DNA from: Rhexocercosporidium sp. MPI-PUGE-AT-0058
Lineage: Eukaryota > Ascomycota > Leotiomycetes > Helotiales
NCBI GenBank assembly: GCA_020746875.1
Contig: JAGTJL010000001.1
Coordinates: 372,001-436,000, forward strand
Direction of reading: 5' to 3'
DNA length: 64,000 bases
The stretch's first letter is position 1, and every line of letters begins with the position of its first letter. Positions 1-10,938 of the stretch are shown piece after piece. The notes beneath the pieces are model-generated. The model ran no database searches, was not told where the DNA came from, and saw only the letters and a list, made by a program, of their open reading frames with translations. The position numbers and the translations under genes were made by a program.

Positions 1-64
1 GAATTATCTGGTCCTGGATCTCCTCTGGAATGTTGGCGAGGCCAACGAGAGGAGAAGCTCCCAT
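1..64 (-). CDS. 5' end of a minus-strand gene (partial, runs off the left edge)
   Basis: Reading leftwards from an ATG at 64-62, 21 codons stay open to the window edge. The peptide contains the short motif LANIPEEIQDQII. A Leu/Ile-Pro-x-Glu-Ile-x-x-x-Ile pattern near the N-terminus is common in fungal F-box and related proteins, so an F-box-type product is possible. The fragment is too short to prove this, and no upstream control element was recognised. Confidence 0.4.
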   Translation of the reverse strand, partial: MGASPLVGLANIPEEIQDQII

Positions 65-345
65 TTGATTTATCGTATTTGCTAAGCCGTAGGTAGGGAA
101 TGGTCTTGCAGGATACCAGTTGATGCAAAGGGAAGATGGTCATGACACGGTGAACCTTGAAAGATGATACCTATGGTGGTATGCTTCTAATAATTTTAGT
201 CATCATTGTTGGCCCTAGTCAGCTGTGCAACTGCTGTAACAATAAACGAACAAGAAATAATATTACTACTGCCTAATCTTCCTGTTTAGGTTAAAAAATT
301 TTTCCCACGTTATAACCTCACATGGTTTTGATCACTCGACAGGCG
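65..345. other. Intergenic, no gene seen
   Basis: This AT-rich stretch has no open frame of useful length. It would hold the promoter of the partial minus-strand gene at the left edge. Nothing else was recognised before the hairpin-rich element that starts near 346. Confidence 0.5.
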
Positions 346-537
346 ATCCCCTTTAACTGTGATTCGGCGCACAGCCTGAAGAACGCTGAAGCACGCCTCT
401 AACCACCCTATAGCTTAGCGAGCCTCGCTTGCTTTAGTGGCAAGATCTGAACAACCAAGCGCTAAATTCAGTGACATTTAGCGACTCGGTTCAGGTCGCA
501 CAGCCTGAGCCAGTGTGCTTGTCGCAGTTAAGGGGAT
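346..537. repeat. Hairpin-rich, possibly MITE-like element with imperfect terminal inverted repeats
   Basis: The ends are imperfect inverted repeats: ATCCCCTTTAACTG at 346-359 pairs with the complement of 524-537, with one extra T in the left arm. Inside lie two direct copies of CGCACAGCCTGA (368-379 and 497-508). There is also a perfect 8-bp stem, CGCTAAAT (460-467) with ATTTAGCG (476-483). No coding frame is present. The size of about 190 bp and the structure fit a small non-autonomous DNA element, but I see no clear target-site duplication. Confidence 0.35.
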
Positions 538-842
538 AGGTCCTACCACCGAGATATCATCATAAGATGCGCGATGACCTTTACTCTGAATCATCAGCCC
601 CTAATTCTACTCAGTTGCAGATGAAGTAGGGTCTGGAATGGTTTCTCCTCTTGTCATCAACTATTTCTGCTACTAAGCCACTGATGCCTTGTCGGTGTTG
701 TAGTGACAAGTAAATTAGTGCTCCTTCAAAGTGGCTGCTGGTGTCTGCAATATCAGAACTTAGAGCGTCTTCCGTCCCCCACCTCTTCTCTAGTCTTATA
801 AATTAATCCTACGGGTTTCTACTATCTAGCCCTTCCCTTCTA
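538..842. other. Intergenic, no gene seen
   Basis: There is no open frame of note between the small hairpin-rich element and the left target duplication of the MULE transposon. No recognisable motif was found. Confidence 0.5.
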
Positions 843-3357
843 TATTACATGGCCACAGCTAAATCTCCATACGTGAATAGCTAAATCCCAATACGCTAAA
901 TTTTTAATAACTTGGCGAGTGTCATCTATCAACCTTCCCGCGCCATACTAATTAATACTAAGTGGCAAGGGCCTTTAATGCATAGCATAAACCTTCATAA
1001 TTACGTAATTACCCCTGAGGCAAGAATTAGAGAAGTTGAAGCTATTCAAACTTAACTCAACACCTCAACGCACCTCTACCACCACCACTTATTATTGCTA
1101 CTATGGATGCTCTTCCCCAAGCTTGTGGCCCTGCGCCCCCTGCAGCTACTTATAGTGATATTACTACTGGATTTGCTGCATTCCAAGCACATGCAAAAGC
1201 CAATGGATATGCTCTCTTACAACAAGACACTAAACCATTCCGTGTATTATTTGTCTGCGACCGCGCAGGTAAATACAACCCAAAGGGGAAGCGACCTGAT
1301 GTACACCCTTCCAAGAAACGCAAGAATACAGGTTCTAAGAAGTGTGGCTGTCAAATGAGGGTTACTTTAGCAAAGGACAGAGTGTCAGAGCAGTGGCAAG
1401 TGAAGGTTTTGGAGGCTACACACAACCATGCGGCCTCTGCAGACTTTACAGCTCATCCAGCACACAGAATTGCTTCTGTTCCTGCACAAATCCATGCTTC
1501 AATTAGCTCCTTAGCTAAGGCTGGTCTGTCAAACGCTCAAATCTTGTCAACTCTACGAGAGAAGGACTCTAGCATCTCACTAGTCTCTAAAGATATCTCT
1601 AATCTTGTGCAAAAAGAACGAAAGAAGGAGTTAAGTGAAAAGACGCCAATTCAGTGGCTTCTTGAGGTACGTATCTCTAATAGTCTTATATTCTATAACT
1701 TATAAGATATAGGAACTCCAGGCAAACGATTTCTCCCCTCAATATTACCCTCAAAGCGGCCCCTTACAACGACTCTTCTTTATACACCCAACTTCCCTCC
1801 AACTCTGGAAGCAGCACTCTGATGTTTTACTCCTTGATTGCACATACAAAACCAACCGATTCAACATGCCATTGCTGAATATATGTGGAATTACAGGGAA
1901 TAATATGGTAGTCCAGCTTGGGTTGGCATTTCTATCAGGGGAGACTCAGGAGGACTACACTTGGGCTCTTACACAACTCAGAGATTTAATGTCTCAGTAC
2001 ATGATTCAAGAGCCAATCTCTATTGTAACAGATAGGGAATTAGCTCTAATTAAGTGTATTGAGGCATTCTTTCCTATTGCCCGCCACCTCCTCTGCCGCT
2101 GGCACGTCAATATGAATGTGTTAGCAAAGACTAAGAAGTACTTCCCAGGCCCTATCAAAGATTTCAATGGAAACTGGATACGCCACCCACGCTTTCAAGC
2201 ATTCCTAAGCTCCTGGAATATACTACTTGCTAGTACAACTGAGGAGGCATTTGATGCTACGCTCACAAACATGCGGACTGAGTTTCCAGTAGGCGCTGTA
2301 AGCTATTGTGAGAGTACATGGCTCCTTTGGAAAGAGAAGCTGGTAGCCTTTTGGATTGGCCAATCATATCACTTTGGAGTTACAGTTACAAGTCCAATTG
2401 AGGGTTGCCATGCTACGTTAAAGTTGTATTTACAGCGTGGGCATGCAGACCTCAGGGGCGTATTCCTTAAATTACAACTCTTTTGGACTGCTCAGTATAC
2501 CGGCATCAAGTCAACTATCGCACAGCAGCAATTACGGCCTAGACACAGTACAAATATCCCTCTTTTTGCTGCTATCCTTCCATTTGTCCATACCCACGCT
2601 CTTTTGCGGATTCTACAAGAGAAGAGCAAGCTCCCCTCCCAAGGGCCTCCTCTGGACGGCTGTACATGTATTACACAGCAAGCATTTGGTCTACCTTGCT
2701 TTCACACTCTCTGGAAGAGACAGCAAGCTGGTGGAGTAGTCCTTTTGAGTGATATTCATTCTCATTGGTACTATAATAGGCCTAAATCAGTGCATTCACC
2801 TAGCTTGAGCAATCCTCAGCCTCTTCCATTCTTGAATCCAATGAAAGTAAAGGGGAAGGGTAGGCCTAAGGGTGCGCTTGGTGGTAGAGTGGCACCTTCA
2901 AGCACTCGCCGGGACCCTTCATTCTTTGAACTACCCTCTAGCTCTGCCCCTGCATCACTTGGGCAGACTATTTCAGTACAGATTGGCGCATCATCGACTG
3001 CATTAGCTATGCAGAGGCTTCAGCATGGGCATCAAGATATGTACGAGCCAGGAACTCGACGGGAGAGAGCTTATATGCAAGGCATTTCATCAGTGTACAA
3101 GACAGATAGTATTGAAGATGCTACTACGATTACTGTAGATATGATGCAACGAGAGGTAATTGGTGGAGTTGTGGTATATACTCAGGATGCAGAGTTTGAA
3201 GTAGATGAATTGGCATGAGAGGGCCAGATATGCACTGTACATAGTTATGCATACTAATTTTGGTGGTGATAAATGCACTCTTCATTTTTGGCTCGCTTAC
3301 TTAGCGTATTGGGATTTAGCTATTCACGTATGGAGATTTAGCTGTGGCCTATTACAT
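843..3357 (+). mobile_element. Complete Mutator-like (MULE) DNA transposon with target-site duplication
   Basis: The element spans 851-3349. Its ends are 49-bp terminal inverted repeats (851-899 and 3301-3349) identical over all 49 positions; each begins GGCCACAGC when read inward. They are flanked by the 8-bp direct repeat TATTACAT (843-850 and 3350-3357), a target-site duplication in the range expected for MULEs (about 8-11 bp). Each inverted repeat contains two copies of AGCTAAATC spaced 22 bp apart (857-865 and 879-887 on the left), which may be transposase-binding sites. The single gene inside has one short intron and no visible break. Identical ends, a clean duplication and an intact gene suggest recent insertion and possibly continuing activity. 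Confidence 0.93.
1103..3218 (+). CDS. MULE transposase with FAR1-like zinc domain
   Basis: There are two exons, 1103-1666 and 1713-3218. The 46-bp intron has GTACGT and TATAG borders and keeps the frame, giving 689 residues. The N-terminus resembles FAR1/GCM-type DNA-binding domains: a Cys-rich core KKCGCQMRV and then the HNH of EATHNHAAS. The central part is a MULE transposase fold. Probable DDE acidic residues are D230 in LLLDCTYKTN, D295 in IVTDRELALI and E418 in SPIEGCHATLK. A SWIM-like Cys/His cluster (CTC...CFH) lies near residues 505-519. The protein should bind the inverted repeats and catalyse cut-and-paste movement in the nucleus. The assignment is from family pattern, and the exact third acidic residue is inferred. 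Confidence 0.9.
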
Positions 3358-4587
3358 TCCTGAACAATTCAACAGTCTCCCTTCTTCCACCAAGCACGAA
3401 ATGTATACGGAATAACTCCAACTGTCAAAGCCAGTAGAGCGAATACGGATATACGCCCGGATTTCTCCACGCCAAGTTAACTTAATTATTCCTCCCCGAC
3501 AAACCACGCAGACGGGACGCGAAGTCTAGGCCACCGGGGAATCGGAGAGTGAGACATGGGACGACTTGTAACACAACCTCGTAAGCGTGCAGGGTTCGTT
3601 ACTGGAATCTAGATTGTGGAGAGATGAGGAACCCAGACCCGAGACTGAGGATGTGGGTGTTGTTGTGTTCGTTGCACGAAGATATGTGATGTCTTTTGGT
3701 ATCTCAAATACGATCGGTACTTCCTACTTCACATCCTCAAATTATGCGGTTGATTACATTGTTGATACCTCTTTCACAGTTCCTCATAGCCTTTCCTTCC
3801 TCCCATCTTTCCTCTTTCTTTTTCGTTTTACTACCTTAACTCTAAAAGTTTCAAACTCTCCATCCCGTCCAAAGCACCAATCACCATCCTCTCCATACCC
3901 ACTAAAAGCACCTCCCCCATGGGCAGCCCAATCACACCCTCTTCCGCATGTACCAAACTAGTCGTGCATAATCTCTGCGTCTCTTTCCCTGCGATCTTCC
4001 ACTAATGGTAAAGAAGCAGCAGCCAAGCAATACAAGCAATTTTGACTGGGGTCAGTCTGGGGTGGCCGAGAGCTTATCTTTTGAAGGATTCGAAGCGGCA
4101 GAGGACGGCTAGTAGCGCGGAGCGGCACGGCTATAACCCCCGTTGAAGATTTATGGAACTGGGTTTGTGACAGGGGATGGGGAAAAAAAGAAGGTTTTGT
4201 TTTAAGGATTGGATTGGATTGAGTGAGTGGTACTCCGGACGGGATTATGGAGAGTGAGATACGGGAAGCTGCGACTGTTTGGCAATAGCAGGGTGATGTT
4301 GAGATATGGGTGGATTGGAAGACTTCGCAGTGGCAGTAACTTGCCTTTATCAGTAAGAAAATTGCAGCTGCTCATTTTCGAGGGGTTTCCTAGACCCACA
4401 GTACAATTTCGTCATCTAAGCTCTAGATCTTAATACACTCTAATTTTCCAGTCGACATCTAGACCCTGAACTCCCGTTATTTTCAGTCCATTCCCAGCCA
4501 TTCCCTCCTGAATTTTCTGACCCAAGTACAACAAGAATATCTCCATATCATATCATATCGTATCTTATCATAGCATGTAGAAATCAA
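3358..4587. other. Intergenic, no supported gene
   Basis: Open frames here are short, and their peptides look like random translation of low-complexity DNA. The stretch holds pyrimidine-rich segments near 3780-3900 and a TATC-rich run at 4545-4575. The end nearest 4587 would carry the 3' UTR of the SAT4-type gene. I recognise no repeat or RNA gene. Confidence 0.4.
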
Positions 4588-5922
4588 TCAAACATCTCTT
4601 CCCTGCCCGTTTCCATAATCAACCGTCCACTGCGTATTCTTGGAAATAATCATTTGCTTACTATCGTGGCTCTGTATGCTCTGCTGATCCCCACTCACCA
4701 CACTCGCATGATGCGTACTCCTATCCCACCTCAAAGCAGGCATATCATCCAGCCCGTTGTTCACCTTCCCTGGATTCGAGAGTTGGGTCGTCTTTGTGGC
4801 CCTACCTCGTTTCGAGACGCTGTTTAGGGAATAGGCCTCTGTGCTGTTCGGTGAGGATTTTATAGATGCGGGCGCGCCGTAGTTTGTGTTGAGGGCCTTC
4901 ATAAATGGTCGTAGACAGGGTGTTGTTGCTGCTATGATGGCGTAGGAGAGTTCTATCTGGGTGTAGACGAGGGACATTGTGCCTTCGAGTGTTGGATCTT
5001 GGGAGTGGACAGTTGAGAAAATGCTGTCGAGACGGAGGATGATGGGTGCGATCATTCTGACAAGTGTGAGTAGATGATTTTTGGGCAAGTGGGGATGACT
5101 TACGGCAAACGAAGACCGAATGCGAGCACTACTATTAATTTCTTCTGGAGTGAGAGCTGAAGGTTTTTGACTAGGAATATAGAGGTTGAGAATAAGGCAA
5201 CTTCGGTGATGATGTCCATCCCCGCTACAGTCTGCCATCGAGCAAACTAGTCCCTCGTCAGGGAATGTGTTGGAAGAAGTGTTTGGCTCTACATACCACA
5301 TGAGGACATTGAGCTTCAATGAAGATCCAAGGTTGCGATATTTCGCAGCGTAGACTGACTATGAGCACTGATATGAACATAAAGATAGTAGATATGCCTA
5401 GAATAATGTAGGAGGTCATAGTGTGCCATCTGTCCGGCGATAAACGGACGAAGAGGAATGCAACGGAGCATTTCGTCAGCCAAATTGTGATGATGTAAAG
5501 AATCTCGCTGGAATATGTCGCCTAGTACAATCAGCACCGCTTCAGCTATGAGGATATTGAGAATCGTACTTTTTGCATTGGCACAAGTTGGTTCTGCGGA
5601 ATGTCTTCGATTGTTTTACCGAATCCTTTCGAAGTACCGACGAATGTAGCTGAAGCTTGGAAGATGTAGAATACCTGAGATACTGAATCAGTTCCAGCAA
5701 GCTTGAAGAATGAGTCGAGTATACCATGGATAGTACCACTGCAGTATCAGCAGCACTTCGAAGACCCAACTGAATGTAGACGCGGATGAGCATGGAAACC
5801 AAGGCGAAAGCTAAGCCAAGAGCTGTCGCTATCAGCACAAGCCCACTCTGATCGGTGGCAGTAATGGTCGTTAAAGGTGCCGATTGCCCAGGCAAGAGCC
5901 CCATTGTCCCGTTCGATGCCAT
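4588..5922 (-). CDS. SAT4-family (rhodopsin-domain) integral membrane protein
   Basis: Five exons read right to left: 5922-5725, 5674-5570, 5521-5297, 5246-5104 and 5056-4588. The four introns are 47-50 bp with GT/AG borders, and the joined frame is 379 residues, the usual size for this family. Hydrophobic stretches give about seven membrane segments, for example GLVLIATALGLAFALVSMLI near the N-terminus. Typical family signatures are present: VEDIPQNQLVPMQK-like KTIEDIPQNQLVPMQK, YSSEILYIITIWLTKCS, and EGTMSLVYTQIELSYAIIAA. The C-terminal 90 residues are hydrophilic and Ser/Thr/Asn-rich, probably a cytoplasmic tail. The family (fungal rhodopsin domain, related to PTH11-type receptors) is usually uncharacterised; a sensing role is inferred. 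It is divergently transcribed from the permease at 6560. Confidence 0.9.
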
Positions 5923-6559
5923 ATCCAGAGTCTCAAAGCTCTTTGAGAGCTTCGAAAGTAAATTGAAAGGTCAGGAGCTGGTTCAAAAGGGAGAGCATCG
6001 GGTCTCCTTTAACTTTGAAAGCTGAGACGAGTTCTTGCGCCCTAGGCCATTCTCAAGAAAATAGATGCAGCCCGTAACAAGTTTCAATATGACGATGCCA
6101 GGTACTGACTCGCAAAACAAGGTCGCCTGCTTGAGTCCTCAACGGCGCGGTCGACTGCCGAGTTGACTACATTTCTGAGGGAGAAGAAGCAAATTGGTGG
6201 AACCTTATTTCCCTGTGGTAGACACAGCTTGAGAATAACCCTTGTAATTGGGCGTTCTGCAGCAGGATGTTGACTGGAGAGTAGACCCTGTCGAGGCCGG
6301 TGGTGTCCCCATTGGTCAAAGCCTCGTCCCGCATCCGAAGCGTCCTTCATCTCATCCCATGCAGCTGGGGGTCTATATGCATTTCAATTTCATAGGCCGA
6401 CGTGTCTACGAAATCCATTTCCTATCCCACTGTTTCTTCCTTCGCCCTCTTTTCAGAGTCGATACACAATATTCTCTCACATTGTCGCTCTGCCTTTATC
6501 TAATTCGTCGTAGACCTCTGCTACCATCCTCTTGTGGTCAGTCAAAACATACAAGAACC
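5923..6559. other. Shared divergent promoter region
   Basis: The 637 bp between the start codons of the minus-strand SAT4 gene and the plus-strand permease have no supported coding frame. The part nearest the permease (6420-6540) is pyrimidine-rich, as is common in filamentous-fungal promoters. The two genes may be co-regulated from here, but no specific binding site was identified. Confidence 0.5.
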
Positions 6560-8427
6560 ATGGATATCGAGCGCCAGAAAGGCAATGTGGTTGAGAGCAG
6601 TCATTCCGATCCGACTGAGGATGCATTCGAGATGCGCAACTACTCCCAGCTGGGAGGCACTGAAGCCGACGAGCAGGAAATGCGGATGCTAGGAAGAACA
6701 CAACAGCTGAATGTGTGTACCTGAGTATCACCAAAGTAGCAGACCAGTTACAGCTGACCGCAGTGTAGCGAAACTTCCGGTTCATCTCGACTCTGGGATT
6801 TGCGTGCACCTTGATGTCAACTTGGGAGATTGCTTTGATGTTGGTTGTGGACACAGAGCGCCAGAATGAGATGCTAATTGAGAGAATAGGACAAGCTTCT
6901 TCGGTTTGATCAATGGCGGCACTGCTGGTCTTGTCTGGGGGTATTTCGTGGTTTGGCTTGGCTACATGCTGGTATTTGCGACAATTGCGGAAATGGCCTC
7001 AATGTAACACCAATTACTAATTACCTGGCAATAAGAATACAGCTGACAGATCGCAACAGGGCGCCAACTTCAGGAGGCCAATACCACTGGGTCTCTGAGT
7101 TTGCCCCGCGCAACTGCCAGAAGTTTATAAGCTATCTTGTCGGTATGTCGATAAACGTCTGCGTATTACTGGATTATATTTGACATTTCAAGGCTGGACC
7201 TCGGTCCTAGGATGGCAGACTGGTCTCGCGTCGCTGGCCTTCTTGGTAGGAACCATGATCCAAGGTCTCATGGTCCTCGATAGCGATACATACGTCTTCG
7301 AAAGATGGCATGGAACACTTCTCGTCATTGCTATTACCGCATTCTGTATCATATTCAATACGTTCTTGGCGAAGAAGCTCCCCTTGGTCGAAGGCTTGGT
7401 CTTGATCATCCATCTACTAGGTTTCTTCGCTGTCCTGATTCCTCTTTGGGTTCTGGCTCCCCGAAACTCCCCCAAAGTTGTCTTCACCGAGTTTTTGAAC
7501 CTGGGAGAATGGGATACCAAGGGCCTGTCCTTCATGGTCGGTCTTCTCGCGCCAATCTACACCTTGATTGGGGCAGACTCCGCCGTACACATGTCGGAAG
7601 AGATCAAAGATGCGTCAATTGTCCTGCCGAAAGCTATCATGTGGGCTGCGACTATCAATGGCTCCTTGGGATTCGTCATGATCATCACGTTTTGCTTCAC
7701 TCTCGGCAGTGTTTTTGATATTCTGGAAACACCCACTGGCTACCCCTTCATCCAGGTGTTTTATAATGTCACTCAAAGCAAGGCGGGAACATCTATCATG
7801 ACCGCAATCATAATCGTCAATATTACGTCTGCATGCATCAGCACAGTTGCAACTGTGTCTCGGCAGACCTGGTCATTTGCTCGTGATAAAGGATTGCCGT
7901 TCTCCTCTTTCATTGCGCATGTAAGTTCGAGAAGCTCAGAGAATAGCTCTTAAGATCTCATCGTAGGACATGTACTGACACCGTTCTGCTAGGTCAAGCC
8001 AGGATGGAACATCCCCTTGAATGCAGTTCTCCTCACCTTCGTCATCACTACTCTGCTCTCTTTAATAAACATCGGATCAACAGTCGCCTTTAATGCCATC
8101 GGGTCTCTCGCAGTTTCCGCCATTCTCGGTACATACATCATCTCGTTCGTCTGCCTGATCCTGCGTCGTTTTCGAAAGGAACCCATGCCATCACGTCGAT
8201 GGTCGCTCGGAAGTGCTGGAATATTCATCAATATCGGTGCTGTATGCTTTCTCCTGGTCGTTTGGGTATTTGTTTTCTTCCCCATCGACAAGAAGGTTAC
8301 AGCTGCGACGATGAATTGGAATGTGGTCATGTTCTGCGGAACCATGATATTCGCGGTTGTCTACTATCTGGTTGTGGGCAGAAAACAGTACACAGCACCT
8401 GTTGATTTGGTCAAGAGACATTTGTAG
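6560..8427 (+). CDS. Amino-acid / GABA-type permease (APC superfamily)
   Basis: Six exons: 6560-6712, 6769-6839, 6890-7003, 7060-7142, 7193-7920 and 7993-8427. All five introns have GT/AG borders, and the second contains the branch-like GCTAAT. The product is 527 residues with about 12 hydrophobic segments. Diagnostic stretches are the first helix region TSFFGLINGGTAGLVWG, the family motif PTSGGQYHWVSEFAP, and the mid-protein GADSAVHMSEEIKDAS. These place it with fungal permeases of the UGA4/HNM1 type that import amino acids, GABA or choline with protons. The exact substrate cannot be read from sequence. The N-terminal 50 residues are acidic and cytoplasmic. No damage is visible. Confidence 0.92.
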
Positions 8428-9047
8428 ACATTGATCTGTTGCGTGGATATTGGCGTCACGTCAGGGCATAACTTTGCTTTCAATATTGCTCGTTGCGGAA
8501 AAGCAAATTGATTAGCTAGCTGGCTGTTTTGCTCAATTTCCCCTCGAAACCGAGACGAATTAATTGTAATTTGCCTTAGTCGATGTCCCAAACTTCAACT
8601 CGGGGATGTGAGAATCAATGTTCCAGTTCCGACATTGTTTATCAAAGTCAGCCCTCCAAGAATCAGGCCATCCAGTCTCAACTGACCACCCAGCTTTTTC
8701 GATCTTCCGATCTCGGGGCAAAGTTATCCTACCGGCTCCGATTGCCCCCAAAAACTCGAAATATCCCTGTTCCATAATCACTTTATCCTATGCGTTTCTT
8801 ACTGCACATGCATGCAGCCATGCTTGTCTCTCGCCTAGGATGTGCGCCACCTCGCTTCTGAGACCCAAACTGCCTCTCGTCCCGCGATTCCTCACATCCC
8901 AGTGATTGACCTTCGTGCAACCACGCCCGCTCACACCACCATCTTGGTGGCACCTACAAAAGTCTTTGATCGACTGGTGAACTTACAGATCCTGCACTGT
9001 CACTCTGTACACCTCTACCTGCGTACAATTACGAGAACCTGACCAAC
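8428..9047. other. Intergenic; 3' region of the permease and promoter of the P450
   Basis: No supported coding frame is present. Pyrimidine-rich DNA around 8850-9000 lies just upstream of the P450 start and may be its promoter and leader. No repeat was recognised. Confidence 0.45.
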
Positions 9048-10731
9048 ATGGCTATCCCAATCGGGCCTGCTGTCTGGACACTTTTTCTGTCGTGGCTATC
9101 CTTCCAGCTGGGAACGGCGGTTTACAACGTATTTTTACACCCTTTGCGCGTTTTTCCTGGCCCAGTAGCTGCAAAGGCTACCACATGGTGGAAGACATAT
9201 ATCGAAGTCGCCACACAAGAATCCATGGTCGATGTTTTGATCAGGTTGCACAAAGAATTCGGTGAGAACCCGTGAAAGTTTCAGTGCGCGTCTTGGATCG
9301 AAGCTGAGAAGATAACAGGAGACATTGTTCGAGTGGGACCGAATGAGGTGAGTGCCGAGGTTTACAGTGATGATGAAATCCGTCAAAACATGGTCACTTA
9401 TTGTTGTGATAGCTTCACTTCTCCAAGCCTTCCGCGTATCACGAGATTTATAATGCATCTGCAAGGTGGGACAAAGAACGGACTCTATACGAAGCTTTCG
9501 GCGAGGACCATTCCTCGTTTGGGATGCTCACGTACGCGGCGTCAAAGCCCCGAAAAGACGTTCTCCAGCCTATGTTCTCTCGAAGAGCAATTCTGAATAT
9601 CCAGAGCCTTGTTAGACAGAATGTACGACCAATACCCCTCAACTCTTTTGCTTTTAATAGAACTGACAGAAACAGTTCGACCATCTCGTCGAGCTTATTT
9701 CGAAGAATAATGAAGCGGGCAAGTCTGCTGATCTGCTGCTGGCATACCGATGCTTCACTGTTGACACAGTCACTGATTTCTGCTTCGCCAAGTCTGTACA
9801 TGCAATGGATGAGCCGGACTTTAAAGCCCCAATCGTAGAGGCCATGGACGCTTCACTCCCCACCTTCCACCTCTTCAAGCATTTCCCTCTTTTCCGCAAG
9901 ACTATCTTCTCGCTTCCGCCTTGGCTAGCTATCAAGGCATCCCCCGAGACCGCTGGATTGACACATCTCCAGGTCATTCTTGGCAAGCAAGTCCAAGATG
10001 TAATCGCCAACCCAGCCAGCCTTCGAGATACCTCTCATCCCACAATCTACCATCGTCTGTTGAACCCCGAGCTCCAAAAAGGAGCTGCAATCCCAAATGC
10101 CACGAGCCTTTACGAAGAAGCCCAAACCATGGTCTTCGCAGGCGGCGTCACTGTTGCCGACACTCTCATGACAGGTCAATTCCACATTCTCGATCAGCCT
10201 GATTTATACGAAAAACTCCGGAAAGAAGTTACAAGCGTCTGGCCTAACATCGACGATCCACCTTCATTTGAAATTTTCGAGACTCTGCCATTATTGACAG
10301 CTACCATCAAAGAATCCCTTCGCGTAGCACCCGGTGCCACCTCGCCACTCCTCCGCCTCGTACCTCCCACCGGTGCAACCATCTCAGGAGCTTCCATCCC
10401 AGGGGGGACCATAGTCGGTATAGCCAGCACGTTCGTCCACTACTCCGAGGAAATCTTCGCATCTCCAACGGCATTCAACCCCTACCGATGGCTTTCAGCA
10501 GATTCCAAGGGCTTAGATCAACATCTCGTCGCGTTCAGCAGAGGTCCGAGAAGTTGTCTCGGCATTAATCTGGCGTGGTGTGAAATGTACATTGCGTTTG
10601 CTACTATGTTGAGGAGGTTTGATATGCAGCTTGATGGGACGAAGGTGGAGGATTTGAAGTGGAGAGATTGCTTCACGCCATTTTATCCGGGGAAGCATTT
10701 GAGGGTTTGGTGCAAGCCTGTTACTTCTTGA
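9048..10731 (+). CDS. Cytochrome P450 monooxygenase
   Basis: Four exons: 9048-9261, 9319-9347, 9413-9622 and 9676-10731. Introns are 53-65 bp and the joined product is 502 residues, normal for a fungal P450. An N-terminal hydrophobic anchor (residues 1-30) and the proline hinge HPLRVFPGP point to the ER membrane. The I-helix oxygen-binding stretch reads AGGVTVADT, the K-helix ExxR is KESLR, and the haem-binding loop FSRGPRSCLG carries the thiolate Cys445. It resembles the fungal group often seen in secondary-metabolite clusters (GPNELHFSKPSAYHEIY). The substrate is unknown. Neighbouring genes do not form an obvious cluster, although a PKS relic lies 15 kb downstream. Confidence 0.93.
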
Positions 10732-10938
10732 GAGCTCCTTTATTCTTATGCGTGCGTGGGCATTAATTGAGAACTGCGGAGAAACGATAGGGGATTTGTG
10801 GATGATTCGTGTGAAGTTGTTGCCAGCACTAGCGTCTAAAGGAAAAACTGCCAAGCGTTGGCCCCTGAGTGATTTGGAAGTACAACTTCAGACATCAATG
10901 TAACAATTTATTGTTCAGATTGGTTCCCGAGTTGGTAA

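Noticed and set aside
3587..3961. Plus-strand frame of 124 codons downstream of the MULE
   Set aside because: The peptide is low-complexity with no domain and no supporting start context or introns.
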